A stretch of DNA of 64,000 nucleotides, taken from Verrucomicrobiaceae bacterium. Lineage in GTDB: Bacteria; Verrucomicrobiota; Verrucomicrobiia; Verrucomicrobiales; Verrucomicrobiaceae. Below, piece after piece: positions 44,663 through 52,528 of this stretch. How positions within the stretch are numbered: the stretch's first letter is position 1; every line of letters starts with the position of its first letter. Below the pieces are notes generated by a model. The model had not been told where the DNA came from and made no database searches. It saw nothing but the letters and a program-made list of their open reading frames with translations. The DNA lies in the NCBI GenBank assembly GCA_027486585.1, contig JAIXOU010000099.1:1-64000 (forward strand), in the 5' to 3' direction. Made by a program: the position numbers and the translations under genes.

Positions 44663-45580
44663 ATGCAATCTTTGATCTCATTAGCTCTCACGTCTCTCAT
44701 TCTCGCTTCGTGTGCATCCTCAAAATCTCCCGTCGTGCCTGGAGCTGCGCCCAAAGATCACGGCCTCATCGGGGCAGGGGAGGGGCCAGCTTGGAAGGAT
44801 GGATCTCTCTACTTTACTGATGGTAAGCACATCAATCGGATGGATGCTCAAGGCCGCACTTCGGTCTTCAGACACAACGCTTCCAATGGTCTGCTCTTTG
44901 ATCGCGAAGGCCGCTTGGTCGCCTGTGAATCGGGACTGCGTCGGGTGACTCGCACGGAGAAGGACGGGCGCATTATCGTGCTGGCTGATCGCTTTGAAGG
45001 CAAACGTTTCAACACACCGAACGATCTATGCATGGACTCGAAGGGGCGGATTTATTTTACTGATCCACGCTACGGGCCACGTGAAAGCATGGAGCTTGGC
45101 TTTGAAGGCGTCTATCGCATCAATTCCGTTGGTCATGTGACGCGTATCTTTTGTGAGGGAGCCGAGCGGCCTAATGGCATTCTGATCTCGCCGGACGATC
45201 AATATCTCTACATCGCCGATAACAATAACAACATTCACGGCGGCTCGCGAAAACTGCTGCGCTATGCGCTGGATGAGAATGGCGATGTGAAACCGGGCAG
45301 CCGGAAGGTCATCTTCGATTGGAAAAACGGACGTGGTCCTGATGGCATGAAAATGGATGCCGCTGGGCGTATTTACGTCGCCGCTGGCACCAATAAAGTG
45401 ACTGACTGGGAAACGAACCGCTTTAAAGCCGGCTGCTACATTCTTTCTCCCAGTGGGCGGCTCATTGACTTTATTCCCACTGCTCCCGATGAGGCCTGCA
45501 ACTGCGCTCTTGGTGGCAGCGACGGAAAAACGCTATTCATCACTTCCGGCAACCATTTGTGGAGTATGCCTCTGCAATAA
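44663..45580 (+). CDS. SMP-30/gluconolactonase-family lipoprotein
   Basis: A 305-residue six-bladed beta-propeller of the SMP-30/gluconolaconase/LRE-like group. A lipobox LASC (C17) follows a short hydrophobic signal, so it is a lipoprotein. Propeller motifs include GEGPAWKDGSLYFTDG, FNTPNDLCMDSKGRIYFTDP (metal-site Asn/Asp), RPNGILISPDDQYLYIAD and GPDGMKMDAAGRIYVAAG. Members hydrolyse sugar lactones with a divalent metal. The surroundings do not define the sugar. It ends 20 bp from the convergent secretin gene. Confidence 0.9.
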   Translation: MQSLISLALTSLILASCASSKSPVVPGAAPKDHGLIGAGEGPAWKDGSLYFTDGKHINRMDAQGRTSVFRHNASNGLLFDREGRLVACESGLRRVTRTEKDGRIIVLADRFEGKRFNTPNDLCMDSKGRIYFTDPRYGPRESMELGFEGVYRINSVGHVTRIFCEGAERPNGILISPDDQYLYIADNNNNIHGGSRKLLRYALDENGDVKPGSRKVIFDWKNGRGPDGMKMDAAGRIYVAAGTNKVTDWETNRFKAGCYILSPSGRLIDFIPTAPDEACNCALGGSDGKTLFITSGNHLWSMPLQ

Positions 45581-45600
45581 GGCTGTCTTCATGAAAGTCC

Positions 45601-47913
45601 TCACTTACCCTCGTAAGGGCGCGCCCGCGGGATGTCGTCTGACGGGATGCCGAAGCGGATGGTTTCTTCAAGGATCGTGGAGCGGCTGGCTTCGATGTGA
45701 TTGGGGCTGTCCAGGGAGTCGGTCGAGTTAATGATGCGTGGCTGGATAAAGATAAGCAGTTCTTCACGCTTCGTGGTTTTGGTCGTGGTGCTGAAGAGAT
45801 GCTTGATGACGGGAACCTTGCGCAGGAAGATGGCTCCGTTTTCACCATCGCTCGTGCGCTCGGTGACGAGGCCGCCGAGCACGACGGTGGAGCCGTTTTT
45901 CACGGTGACAGTGGTCAGCAGCTCCTGGGTGCCGATGGTTGGTACGGTGTTTCCAGAGATGTTTTGTTGCCCAACGATGTTGTCATTGATCTGAGCAATG
46001 CGCAGGGTGACTTCGTTGTCGGAATTGATTAGGGGCACGACTTCAAGCTTCAGGACGACGTCACGATAATCAATGCTGGCACTGGTTGCTGCGATGTTGC
46101 CAACACCAGCATTGGAAAGGATGTTCACAGGCACGGCGATACGCTGACCACTGGAGATGACTGCCTTGCCATTGTTGGTGGTGTACATGCTTGGGCTGGA
46201 AAGGACTTTGAAATTGTTGTTTCCGTCCATGAGATTGATGTAGCGACTCAGGGAGCCCAGCTGGCCATAAAGGCTCATGTTTGAGGCGGATAACCCTTCG
46301 CCGTTGAATGGCAGATTGATGGCACCTGCCACGGCGGTCGCGGTCCCCGAGCCCGTCCCCGAGGAGAGCGACTTATCACGCACGGTGAAATCATCCAGCA
46401 TCTTCAGGAAGTCGAAGCCATACTTGTAGTCTCCGCCCAGGCTAAGCTGGCCGATGATGGTACTGATATAGACTTGCTGCGGACGTACGTCCATTTCCTG
46501 AATGAGCTGATCGATGATCTGAATGTGTTCAGGGGAGCCGCTAACGACGAGGCTGTTGGATTGTGGATCGGCAATGAGGAGTGTTTTACCCACGATGATG
46601 GATTCAGGTGCTGAGACGGCCTCAGGGTCATCGAGAAGACTGCGGTTGGCATTGCTGTTCTGGGAGCCTGAGCCAAAACCGCCGCCACCACCGAATCCAT
46701 CCTGCTGCCCAGAGAAACCGCCATTCAATCCGCCTCCGTTGTTGGAATTGCGATTTAAATTGGTGGATGGGGTATTGGAGCTGCTGCTCGGGCGGCGGCG
46801 ACTGCTGCTGCTGCTTCCTCCACCACCTTGGCCTGCGCCACCGCTTTCGTTCTGAATGTCGGTATCTTTAGCCAGTGCGTTGTAGGCCACGGCAAGGAAA
46901 TCTCCGACATCGAGATAGTTTAGCTTTTTCTTCAGGAAAGTGACGCTGTCAGACTGCATGTCCAGCTTCTCCACCAGCCCGCGGATATAGGCGATATCGA
47001 CAGGCCGTGCGATGACGAGCAAGCTATTGGTTCGGCGGTGTGGGATGACCTTCACCTTGGCCACGCTGGGATTGGTGTTAGCTGTATTGGCTGCACCTGC
47101 AGGATTAGCGGCGACGGCTCGGGCACCATTGGGAGCTGCAGGCGCTGTGGCGGGTTGAGCCGCTGGCTGGCTGGCGGATTCAGCCTTCTCCTGTTCCTCA
47201 TAAATTTCACTGATGATCTCGGCGATGCTCTCAGCATCACTGCGTTGAAGCTGGATCATCTCATTGGCTATCTCAGCTGGTGGAACGTCGATGACTTGTG
47301 CCATCTCATAGATGCTGCGAATGGTGACACTGTTCTCCGTGATGACGAGGGCTGCGGCATTTTTCATCGGCATGATGGCCCCATAGGTATGCAGCTTGAT
47401 GACTTCCTGAAAGGCCTTGGCGGCCTCTTCGGGGGCGATGTGCTCCAGCGGCATGACGTAGTGGCAGAGTTCTTCCGTCGTTGGCAGGTCCTTGATGGAG
47501 TGATAAACTTTCAATCCTTCAGGAGTCGGGCTTTTGCCACCGCTGTGGTGAATGAGCTTCACAGTCTTGGCATCGACTGGGATGATTGCGTATCCATTGA
47601 GGATGAGAGTGGCTTCGATAAAGGCCACGGCCTCTGTGCGTGTCAGTGGATCAGGCGCGACGATGCGCAACGGCTCACCAGCCAACGATGAATCGAGGAT
47701 GAATTTTTTCCCTGTAATCTGAGTGTAAAAGGGGATGATGGCCTGAACGGGCGTGTTCGGGAAGTTGACTTTGATCGTCGCGCTTTCGTCGAAGCCCGCA
47801 ATTTTGGGCTCATCCGCTTGAAGTGAGATCGTGAAACTAGCCACCAAGATCCAAGCGCTTATTCGCGAGAGAGAGCGGACTGGGGAGCGAAAGTTGAAAG
47901 GAAAGAGAGTCAT
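45601..47913 (-). CDS. gspD: Type II/IV secretion secretin (GspD-like)
   Basis: A 770-residue outer-membrane secretin with signal peptide (1-33). N0 and N1-N3 domains follow (IKVNFPNTPVQAIIPFYTQI; AAKAFQEVIKLHTYGAI; VKVIPHRRTNSLLVIARPVD). A long Gly/Ser/Asn-rich insert (about residues 352-425) interrupts the N3 region and is probably disordered. The secretin pore domain is at about 490-740, with VTVKNGSTVVLGGLVTERT and VPVIKHLFSTTTKTTKREEL. No other type II or type IV pilus gene is present in the window, so the remaining apparatus is elsewhere. Confidence 0.92.
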   Translation of the reverse strand: MTLFPFNFRSPVRSLSRISAWILVASFTISLQADEPKIAGFDESATIKVNFPNTPVQAIIPFYTQITGKKFILDSSLAGEPLRIVAPDPLTRTEAVAFIEATLILNGYAIIPVDAKTVKLIHHSGGKSPTPEGLKVYHSIKDLPTTEELCHYVMPLEHIAPEEAAKAFQEVIKLHTYGAIMPMKNAAALVITENSVTIRSIYEMAQVIDVPPAEIANEMIQLQRSDAESIAEIISEIYEEQEKAESASQPAAQPATAPAAPNGARAVAANPAGAANTANTNPSVAKVKVIPHRRTNSLLVIARPVDIAYIRGLVEKLDMQSDSVTFLKKKLNYLDVGDFLAVAYNALAKDTDIQNESGGAGQGGGGSSSSSRRRPSSSSNTPSTNLNRNSNNGGGLNGGFSGQQDGFGGGGGFGSGSQNSNANRSLLDDPEAVSAPESIIVGKTLLIADPQSNSLVVSGSPEHIQIIDQLIQEMDVRPQQVYISTIIGQLSLGGDYKYGFDFLKMLDDFTVRDKSLSSGTGSGTATAVAGAINLPFNGEGLSASNMSLYGQLGSLSRYINLMDGNNNFKVLSSPSMYTTNNGKAVISSGQRIAVPVNILSNAGVGNIAATSASIDYRDVVLKLEVVPLINSDNEVTLRIAQINDNIVGQQNISGNTVPTIGTQELLTTVTVKNGSTVVLGGLVTERTSDGENGAIFLRKVPVIKHLFSTTTKTTKREELLIFIQPRIINSTDSLDSPNHIEASRSTILEETIRFGIPSDDIPRARPYEGK

Positions 47914-48022
47914 AGGACACTCTCATTATAATTATCATATCAACAATGGCAAATAGAATATTTAGATCTATTAACATTTAACAAGGTAAGAAATTTGTCA
48001 GGCGATAGTCCGCAAGGTAGGA

Positions 48023-48040
48023 CGGCTGGTCCACCAGCCG
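48023..48040. repeat. Small perfect hairpin between PHP and secretin genes
   Basis: CGGCTGGTCCACCAGCCG has 7-bp arms and a 4-base loop. It lies in the 159-bp gap downstream of the PHP hydrolase and could end its transcript, though no T-run follows. It resembles dispersed palindromic repeats seen elsewhere in this window. Confidence 0.45.
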
Positions 48041-48072
48041 CCTCCGTTAGACCCTGGATGACCAGAAATCTC

Positions 48073-49335
48073 TCACCAGCCGACTGGCTGAGTCCATGCC
48101 TGCTGCTTTTGGCCTGGAGCATAGGGATTGGTCATGACCTGATCAGAAACGATGACCGCGCGGACATACAGTTCATCTCCCGTCAGTTGATAGAAGGGTT
48201 CCAGGCTGTCGCTGCTGGCCAAGAGGATGCCGATATCGTCACCATGCTGGAGCCGGATCGGCTGTGGATCTCCGGCAGGTGAGGGGACTTCTTTGACCGC
48301 ACGATCATAGTTTTTCCGCGTGCCACGGAACTCAGTGCGGTATTTCACCCCTGCCTTAGCCTGGATTTTGATTTGCAGTCGGCGGCTGGATGGATCGAAA
48401 TGGATGTCGTCCAAACTGACGCCTGTGGAGGAATAGAAAGCCCCCTTTTGCATGGCAGTGACAAGAGCGTCTGCGTCGAGTTTAGCCGCGTGGACCATGA
48501 CCCAGCCGCGCCCAGGTGTGACGGTGCCTCCGTGGTAATTGTGGCTGTCATCCGTGGCCAAGCCAAAGAGCGGAGGCTGTTTCAACTCGCTGATTCGGAT
48601 GGTATTAGCGATGTCCCAAATGCGTTCATGGGTGGAGTCCACGCGGTCAGGATGGCCTTCATTCAGCGTGCCAGGGTGGCCATTGAAGATTTCAAAGAAA
48701 CGATCTTCGATCACATGGGCCAGATCATCTGCCGTCAGTGCCCATCTGAAGTTCGGATGATTGATGTGGGCCATGATGGGGTTGCCTGTTTTGCTCGCCT
48801 GTTCAGCCACAGCTTGGAGATTGGTGCGGATGGTTTCCCGAATGGAAACAAGATCTTTGATGGGTTGGATTGCCGTGCTGACATTGATGGCGTTGATGTG
48901 AATCGGTGCTTTGCCAAACCCCGCACTGATTTCCTCTGCCTGCACCAGTAGAAATTTCCCAGGTTCTTCAAATCTAGGTCGGTATTCTTCCAGAGTTTTT
49001 AGACGCACTTCGGTATTGCCGGAGACTTCACGGGTCTCTACCCACTCATTCCCAAAACGTGCTTTGTATTTATCCAGAACCTTTGGTCCTAGTGCGATTT
49101 TCTTTTTCTCGATCACGGATTCCTTCACCCAGCGCTCACCTGCGGCCAGGGTATTGTGATCAGACAGCGCCAGAAAATGGTACCCCTGCTCTTTATACCA
49201 AGCCGAGATCATGTCCGGGAAGTCATTGCCATCGCTCCACAGTGAGTGCGCATGTGTGTTGCCCTTGAACCAACGCAAATCCTCCGCAGGCAAGAATGAA
49301 GGAAGTAAAAGGGCAGCAATTAGGATGAATCTCAT
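48073..49335 (-). CDS. Secreted PHP-domain metallohydrolase (CehA/McbA-like)
   Basis: A 420-residue exported protein with signal peptide (MRFILIAALLLPSFLPA). The PHP domain has metal ligands in GNTHAHSLWSDG (H-x-H), HFLALSDHNTL (D-H) and later IMAHINHPNF and ATDDSHNYHG. This pattern fits the CehA/McbA group, which includes phosphoesterases and carbamate hydrolases. The C-terminal ~100 residues are beta-rich, with VRAVIVSDQVMTNPYAPGQKQQAWTQP typical of the family's end. Substrate unknown. It is divergent from the cyclase gene with only 11-47 bp between starts. Confidence 0.88.
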   Translation of the reverse strand: MRFILIAALLLPSFLPAEDLRWFKGNTHAHSLWSDGNDFPDMISAWYKEQGYHFLALSDHNTLAAGERWVKESVIEKKKIALGPKVLDKYKARFGNEWVETREVSGNTEVRLKTLEEYRPRFEEPGKFLLVQAEEISAGFGKAPIHINAINVSTAIQPIKDLVSIRETIRTNLQAVAEQASKTGNPIMAHINHPNFRWALTADDLAHVIEDRFFEIFNGHPGTLNEGHPDRVDSTHERIWDIANTIRISELKQPPLFGLATDDSHNYHGGTVTPGRGWVMVHAAKLDADALVTAMQKGAFYSSTGVSLDDIHFDPSSRRLQIKIQAKAGVKYRTEFRGTRKNYDRAVKEVPSPAGDPQPIRLQHGDDIGILLASSDSLEPFYQLTGDELYVRAVIVSDQVMTNPYAPGQKQQAWTQPVGW

Positions 49336-49346
49336 GGCAGTTCTCC

Positions 49347-51299
49347 TTGAACGCAGCTTTACCTGTCGAACAATCACCTTCCATGCCAGATCGCCTTGAA
49401 ATTGCCCTTGATCACACACGTTCTCATTTGCTGTCGCTGAGAAATGCGGACGGTTACTGGGCTGGGGAGCTTTCTAGCAGTGCGCTGAGTACGGCGACGG
49501 CGGTGGTGGCTCTGCATCAGGTGGATGCGGTGAGTCATGCGCCTTTGATCGAAGCTGGGGCGCGCTGGCTGGTGGCGAATCAAAATGCGGACGGTGGCTG
49601 GGGAGATACGACGATCAGCAAGAGCAATCTTTCCACCACGCTGCTGTGCTGGAGCGCGCTCCGTAACTGCGTTCGCCAGAACGTGGGGGTGGATGAACAT
49701 GCGACCCACAGCCCGCACTCTGGCGAGTGCGCCTACGAGCGTAGGCTTGTTCGCCAGAACGAGGTGGACAAGAGTGCCCTAAGCTTATTGGAAGAACGCA
49801 TTCTGGCGAATACGCCTACAGCCATCACTCGCGCCGAAGCCTGGATCATCTCTCAGGTCGGCTCGCTGGAGCCAGCCGACATCGCCCGGGCGGTGATTGG
49901 TCGCTATGGAAAGGACAAGACTTTCTCGGTGCCGATCCTCATGCTCTGCTGCATCGGCGGCACACTCGGGGAGAATGCTTGGCGGCGAGTTTTGCCACTG
50001 CCTTTCGAGCTGGCGGCTTTGCCACGGAGTTGGTTCGGCGCGGTGGGCCTGCCGGTGGTGAGCTATGCTTTGCCAGCGTTGATTGCCATTGGTTACACTC
50101 GTTTTAAAAATGAGCCGCCTGCTTGGTGGAATCCTCTGCGCTGGATCAGGGCTCTGCTGTGGGATCGCATTTCACCCATGCTGAAAGAGTTGCAGCCGAG
50201 CAGTGGTGGTTATTTGGAAGCGACGCCACTCACCAGTTTCGTCACGATGGCTCTGGCCTCTGCGGGTGAAAAAGAGCATCCCTGCATTCCTGGAGCCGTG
50301 GCTTTTTTGACAGGCTCAATGCGTGCTGATGGCAGTTGGCCGATTGATACAAATTTAGCCACTTGGGGCACCACTTTGGCCGTGAAGGCTCTGGGAGAAA
50401 TACAGCCTGAAACGCGCGACTGGTTGCTAGGGCAACAATACCAAAGCGTGCATGCCTTTACTAGCGCAGCCCCCGGTGGCTGGGCCTGGACCGATCTGCC
50501 TGGCGGCGTGCCTGATGCCGATGATACGGCAGGAGCGCTGATTGCCTTGAAGGCAGGGCGGGCTGTCCCTAGCCCGTCGGGATTTGCCCAGGCCGGAATC
50601 ACTTGGCTGCTGGATCTTCAAAATCGGGATGGTGGGATGCCGACCTTTTGTCGTGGTTGGGGCACGTTGCCTTTTGATCGCAGCACGCCGGAGCTGACGG
50701 CTCATGCTCTGCTCGCCTGGTGGCTTTGGGAAAAGGAAATGCCCTCTGAATGTCAGGCTCGGATTCACCTAAGCTCGAAGGTGGCACTGACATACCTGCG
50801 GAAAACTCAGCGTGCAGACGGCTCGTGGATCCCCCTGTGGTTTGGCAATGAAAATGCTACAGGTGATGACAACCCTGTCTATGGTACGGCCATGGTCGTG
50901 GCCTATTTGAGTGGAGAGCCACGTTTGGCTGAGCAGGCAGCCTCATTGATTGGCTCTGGCGTGACCTATTTACTTTCTGCCCAGCAGACCAGTGGTGCTT
51001 GGGGCGGTGACTCAACTGCACCTGCGACGATTGAAGAAACCGCCGTGACTCTGCACGCCCTGTGCCAATCTGCTAAGTACGCGCCGACCTCGAAGGCTGT
51101 CATAAATCTCGGCACTGACTGGCTGCTGGAAGCTACCCAAGACGGCGGCCACTTCCCAGCTTCTCCCATTGGCCTCTACTTTGCCCGCTTGTGGTATCAC
51201 GAGCAGCTTTACCCGATTATCTGGACGGCACAGGCTTTGAGGAGCGTTAGGCGGTTTTTGGTTCTTTGGATTGGGTTGCTTTCAGTTGCTGCGATTTAA
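49347..51299 (+). CDS. Squalene-hopene-cyclase-family protein
   Basis: A 650-residue terpene cyclase homologue (638 if it starts at ATG 49383). The catalytic DxDD motif is present as DADDTAG (from residue 390), and QW-type repeats such as QNADGGWGD, LQNRDGGMPTF and QQTSGAWGGD run through the protein; LYFARLWYHEQLYPI is the conserved C-terminus. It resembles the squalene-hopene cyclases and related prenyl cyclases that build polycyclic triterpenes at the membrane. Residues about 108-158 are encoded by palindromic repeat DNA and are absent from typical cyclases, as is a short RAVPSPSG segment (palindrome at 50559-50576). No hopanoid-modifying genes are nearby, so the product is unsure. Confidence 0.85.
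   Translation: MNAALPVEQSPSMPDRLEIALDHTRSHLLSLRNADGYWAGELSSSALSTATAVVALHQVDAVSHAPLIEAGARWLVANQNADGGWGDTTISKSNLSTTLLCWSALRNCVRQNVGVDEHATHSPHSGECAYERRLVRQNEVDKSALSLLEERILANTPTAITRAEAWIISQVGSLEPADIARAVIGRYGKDKTFSVPILMLCCIGGTLGENAWRRVLPLPFELAALPRSWFGAVGLPVVSYALPALIAIGYTRFKNEPPAWWNPLRWIRALLWDRISPMLKELQPSSGGYLEATPLTSFVTMALASAGEKEHPCIPGAVAFLTGSMRADGSWPIDTNLATWGTTLAVKALGEIQPETRDWLLGQQYQSVHAFTSAAPGGWAWTDLPGGVPDADDTAGALIALKAGRAVPSPSGFAQAGITWLLDLQNRDGGMPTFCRGWGTLPFDRSTPELTAHALLAWWLWEKEMPSECQARIHLSSKVALTYLRKTQRADGSWIPLWFGNENATGDDNPVYGTAMVVAYLSGEPRLAEQAASLIGSGVTYLLSAQQTSGAWGGDSTAPATIEETAVTLHALCQSAKYAPTSKAVINLGTDWLLEATQDGGHFPASPIGLYFARLWYHEQLYPIIWTAQALRSVRRFLVLWIGLLSVAAI
49673..49818. repeat. REP-like palindromic repeats inside the cyclase gene
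   Basis: A 40-bp palindrome at 49719-49758 has arms TCTGGCGA-GTGC-GCCTACG and CGTAGGC-TTGT-TCGCCAGA around a 2-base centre. A right arm (TCGCCAGA) also lies at 49673-49680 and a left arm (TCTGGCGA..GCCTAC) at 49802-49818. The alternating arms look like a small cluster of extragenic-type palindromes that landed in the coding frame. Confidence 0.8.
50559..50576. repeat. Second palindrome within the cyclase gene
   Basis: CGGGCT-GTCCCT-AGCCCG (6-bp arms) encodes RAVPSP in a surface-loop position shortly after the DxDD region. Probably another dispersed repeat, but short enough to be chance. Confidence 0.35.
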
Positions 51300-51331
51300 G
51301 TCGTCAGGGTCTTTCGCTTCCGTGACTTGCG

Positions 51332-52462
51332 TTACTTAGCGGCGGGATCCCAAGTTTCCATGGCGAGGCTTCCGGCTCCGAGGGCACCGGCGTCATCGCC
51401 TAGGCTTGAGAGGACGATTTGGATGTTCGTGCCTAGTAGTTTGGGACTGAGATTTTCGACGGTGGCCTGGATGTCCTGGCAAAAGCTGTCTCCTAGGGCG
51501 GTCAGGGGGCCATGCAGGAAGAAGATCTCGGGATCGACGATGAGCTGGACGGTGCGGATGACCCGCGCGAAGTCGAGCACGGTGCGCTGCCATTCGGGTG
51601 ATCCGGGTTGGGCGACAGCTTTTAGGGCAGCACCGAGGTCTGCGGGTAGGGGGGCTTCTAGTGGCAGGCCTGCCATGCGGCGGTAGATGGCGGTGGCTGA
51701 CATGGTGTCGTGCAGGGCGCGCTCACCCTCCGGTTGGGGCCAGGACCAGAGCCCGACTTCACCAGCCACTTCATGAGCTCCGTGCATGAGCTGGCCGTTG
51801 TGCATGATGCTGAGGCCAAAACCGCTTCGGGGGCCAAGGATGACGTAGTCTTTTAAATCGCGTCCTGCACCGAACCAGCGCTCGGCTAAAGCGATGCCGC
51901 GCAGGTTGTTTTCAACCGTGATCGTCGTTCTAAAACGCTTTTTAAGTGTTTCTGCGATGGGGATTTCTTGCCAATCCTTGATGAATGAGAAATAGCGGCC
52001 AACGCCACGTTTTCGGTCCACAAGGCCTGGGGCACCAACGCCGATACCAAGCAGGGGAGATTTCTGTTCGGTGACGAGTTTGTCTATTTCAGTGGTAATG
52101 AGCTGCATCACGTCTGAGGCGACGGAATCAGCTGCCAGTGGGCAGGCTTTGGTGGAGATCACTTTCCCTGCGAAATCGATGGCGACGAAATGAACACGCT
52201 GGGCATTGAGCTCGATACCAGCAAACCACCCCACCTCTGGGACGAGGCCTAACAGCCTTTGCGGGCGTCCGATGGTGGCTTTTTCGATGCCGGTTTCTTT
52301 GATGTAGCCTTCAGCGATGAGCTGGTCAGCATAAAGGCAGAGAGTGGAGGCGGATGCACCTAAGAGGCGGGCTAGAGACGAGCGTGAAACTGCGTGTCCG
52401 CTGCGCAGGTTAAGAATGGTCGCACCCAGCATGGCGCGATGATCTAATGGTTTTTTCCGCAT
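51332..52462 (-). CDS. ROK-family transcriptional regulator
   Basis: A 376-residue NagC/XylR-type ROK protein. The N-terminal winged helix-turn-helix (SRSSLARLLGASASTLCLYADQLIAEGYI) is followed by the sugar-kinase fold (LGIGVGAPGLVD, TITVENNLRGIALAE, GPRSGFGLSI). The ROK zinc motif (C-x-C-G-x-x-G-C after G-H) is not present: the region reads AHEVAGEVGLWSWPQPEGERAL. It is therefore likely a ligand-binding repressor without the usual zinc site. It lies downstream of the FAD oxidoreductase and could regulate it; glycosidic sugars are typical effectors. Confidence 0.88.
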   Translation of the reverse strand: MRKKPLDHRAMLGATILNLRSGHAVSRSSLARLLGASASTLCLYADQLIAEGYIKETGIEKATIGRPQRLLGLVPEVGWFAGIELNAQRVHFVAIDFAGKVISTKACPLAADSVASDVMQLITTEIDKLVTEQKSPLLGIGVGAPGLVDRKRGVGRYFSFIKDWQEIPIAETLKKRFRTTITVENNLRGIALAERWFGAGRDLKDYVILGPRSGFGLSIMHNGQLMHGAHEVAGEVGLWSWPQPEGERALHDTMSATAIYRRMAGLPLEAPLPADLGAALKAVAQPGSPEWQRTVLDFARVIRTVQLIVDPEIFFLHGPLTALGDSFCQDIQATVENLSPKLLGTNIQIVLSSLGDDAGALGAGSLAMETWDPAAK

Positions 52463-52528
52463 AAAGGCGGAATCATCCTTGTCTGAAAAAGACTGGAATG
52501 CCAGTCTGTTTCTTAACGAATGGTGAAA

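Noticed and set aside
46650-46860. Tandem DNA repeat in the secretin gene
   Set aside because: The Gly/Ser/Asn-rich segment is low-complexity protein sequence but the DNA shows no regular repeat unit.
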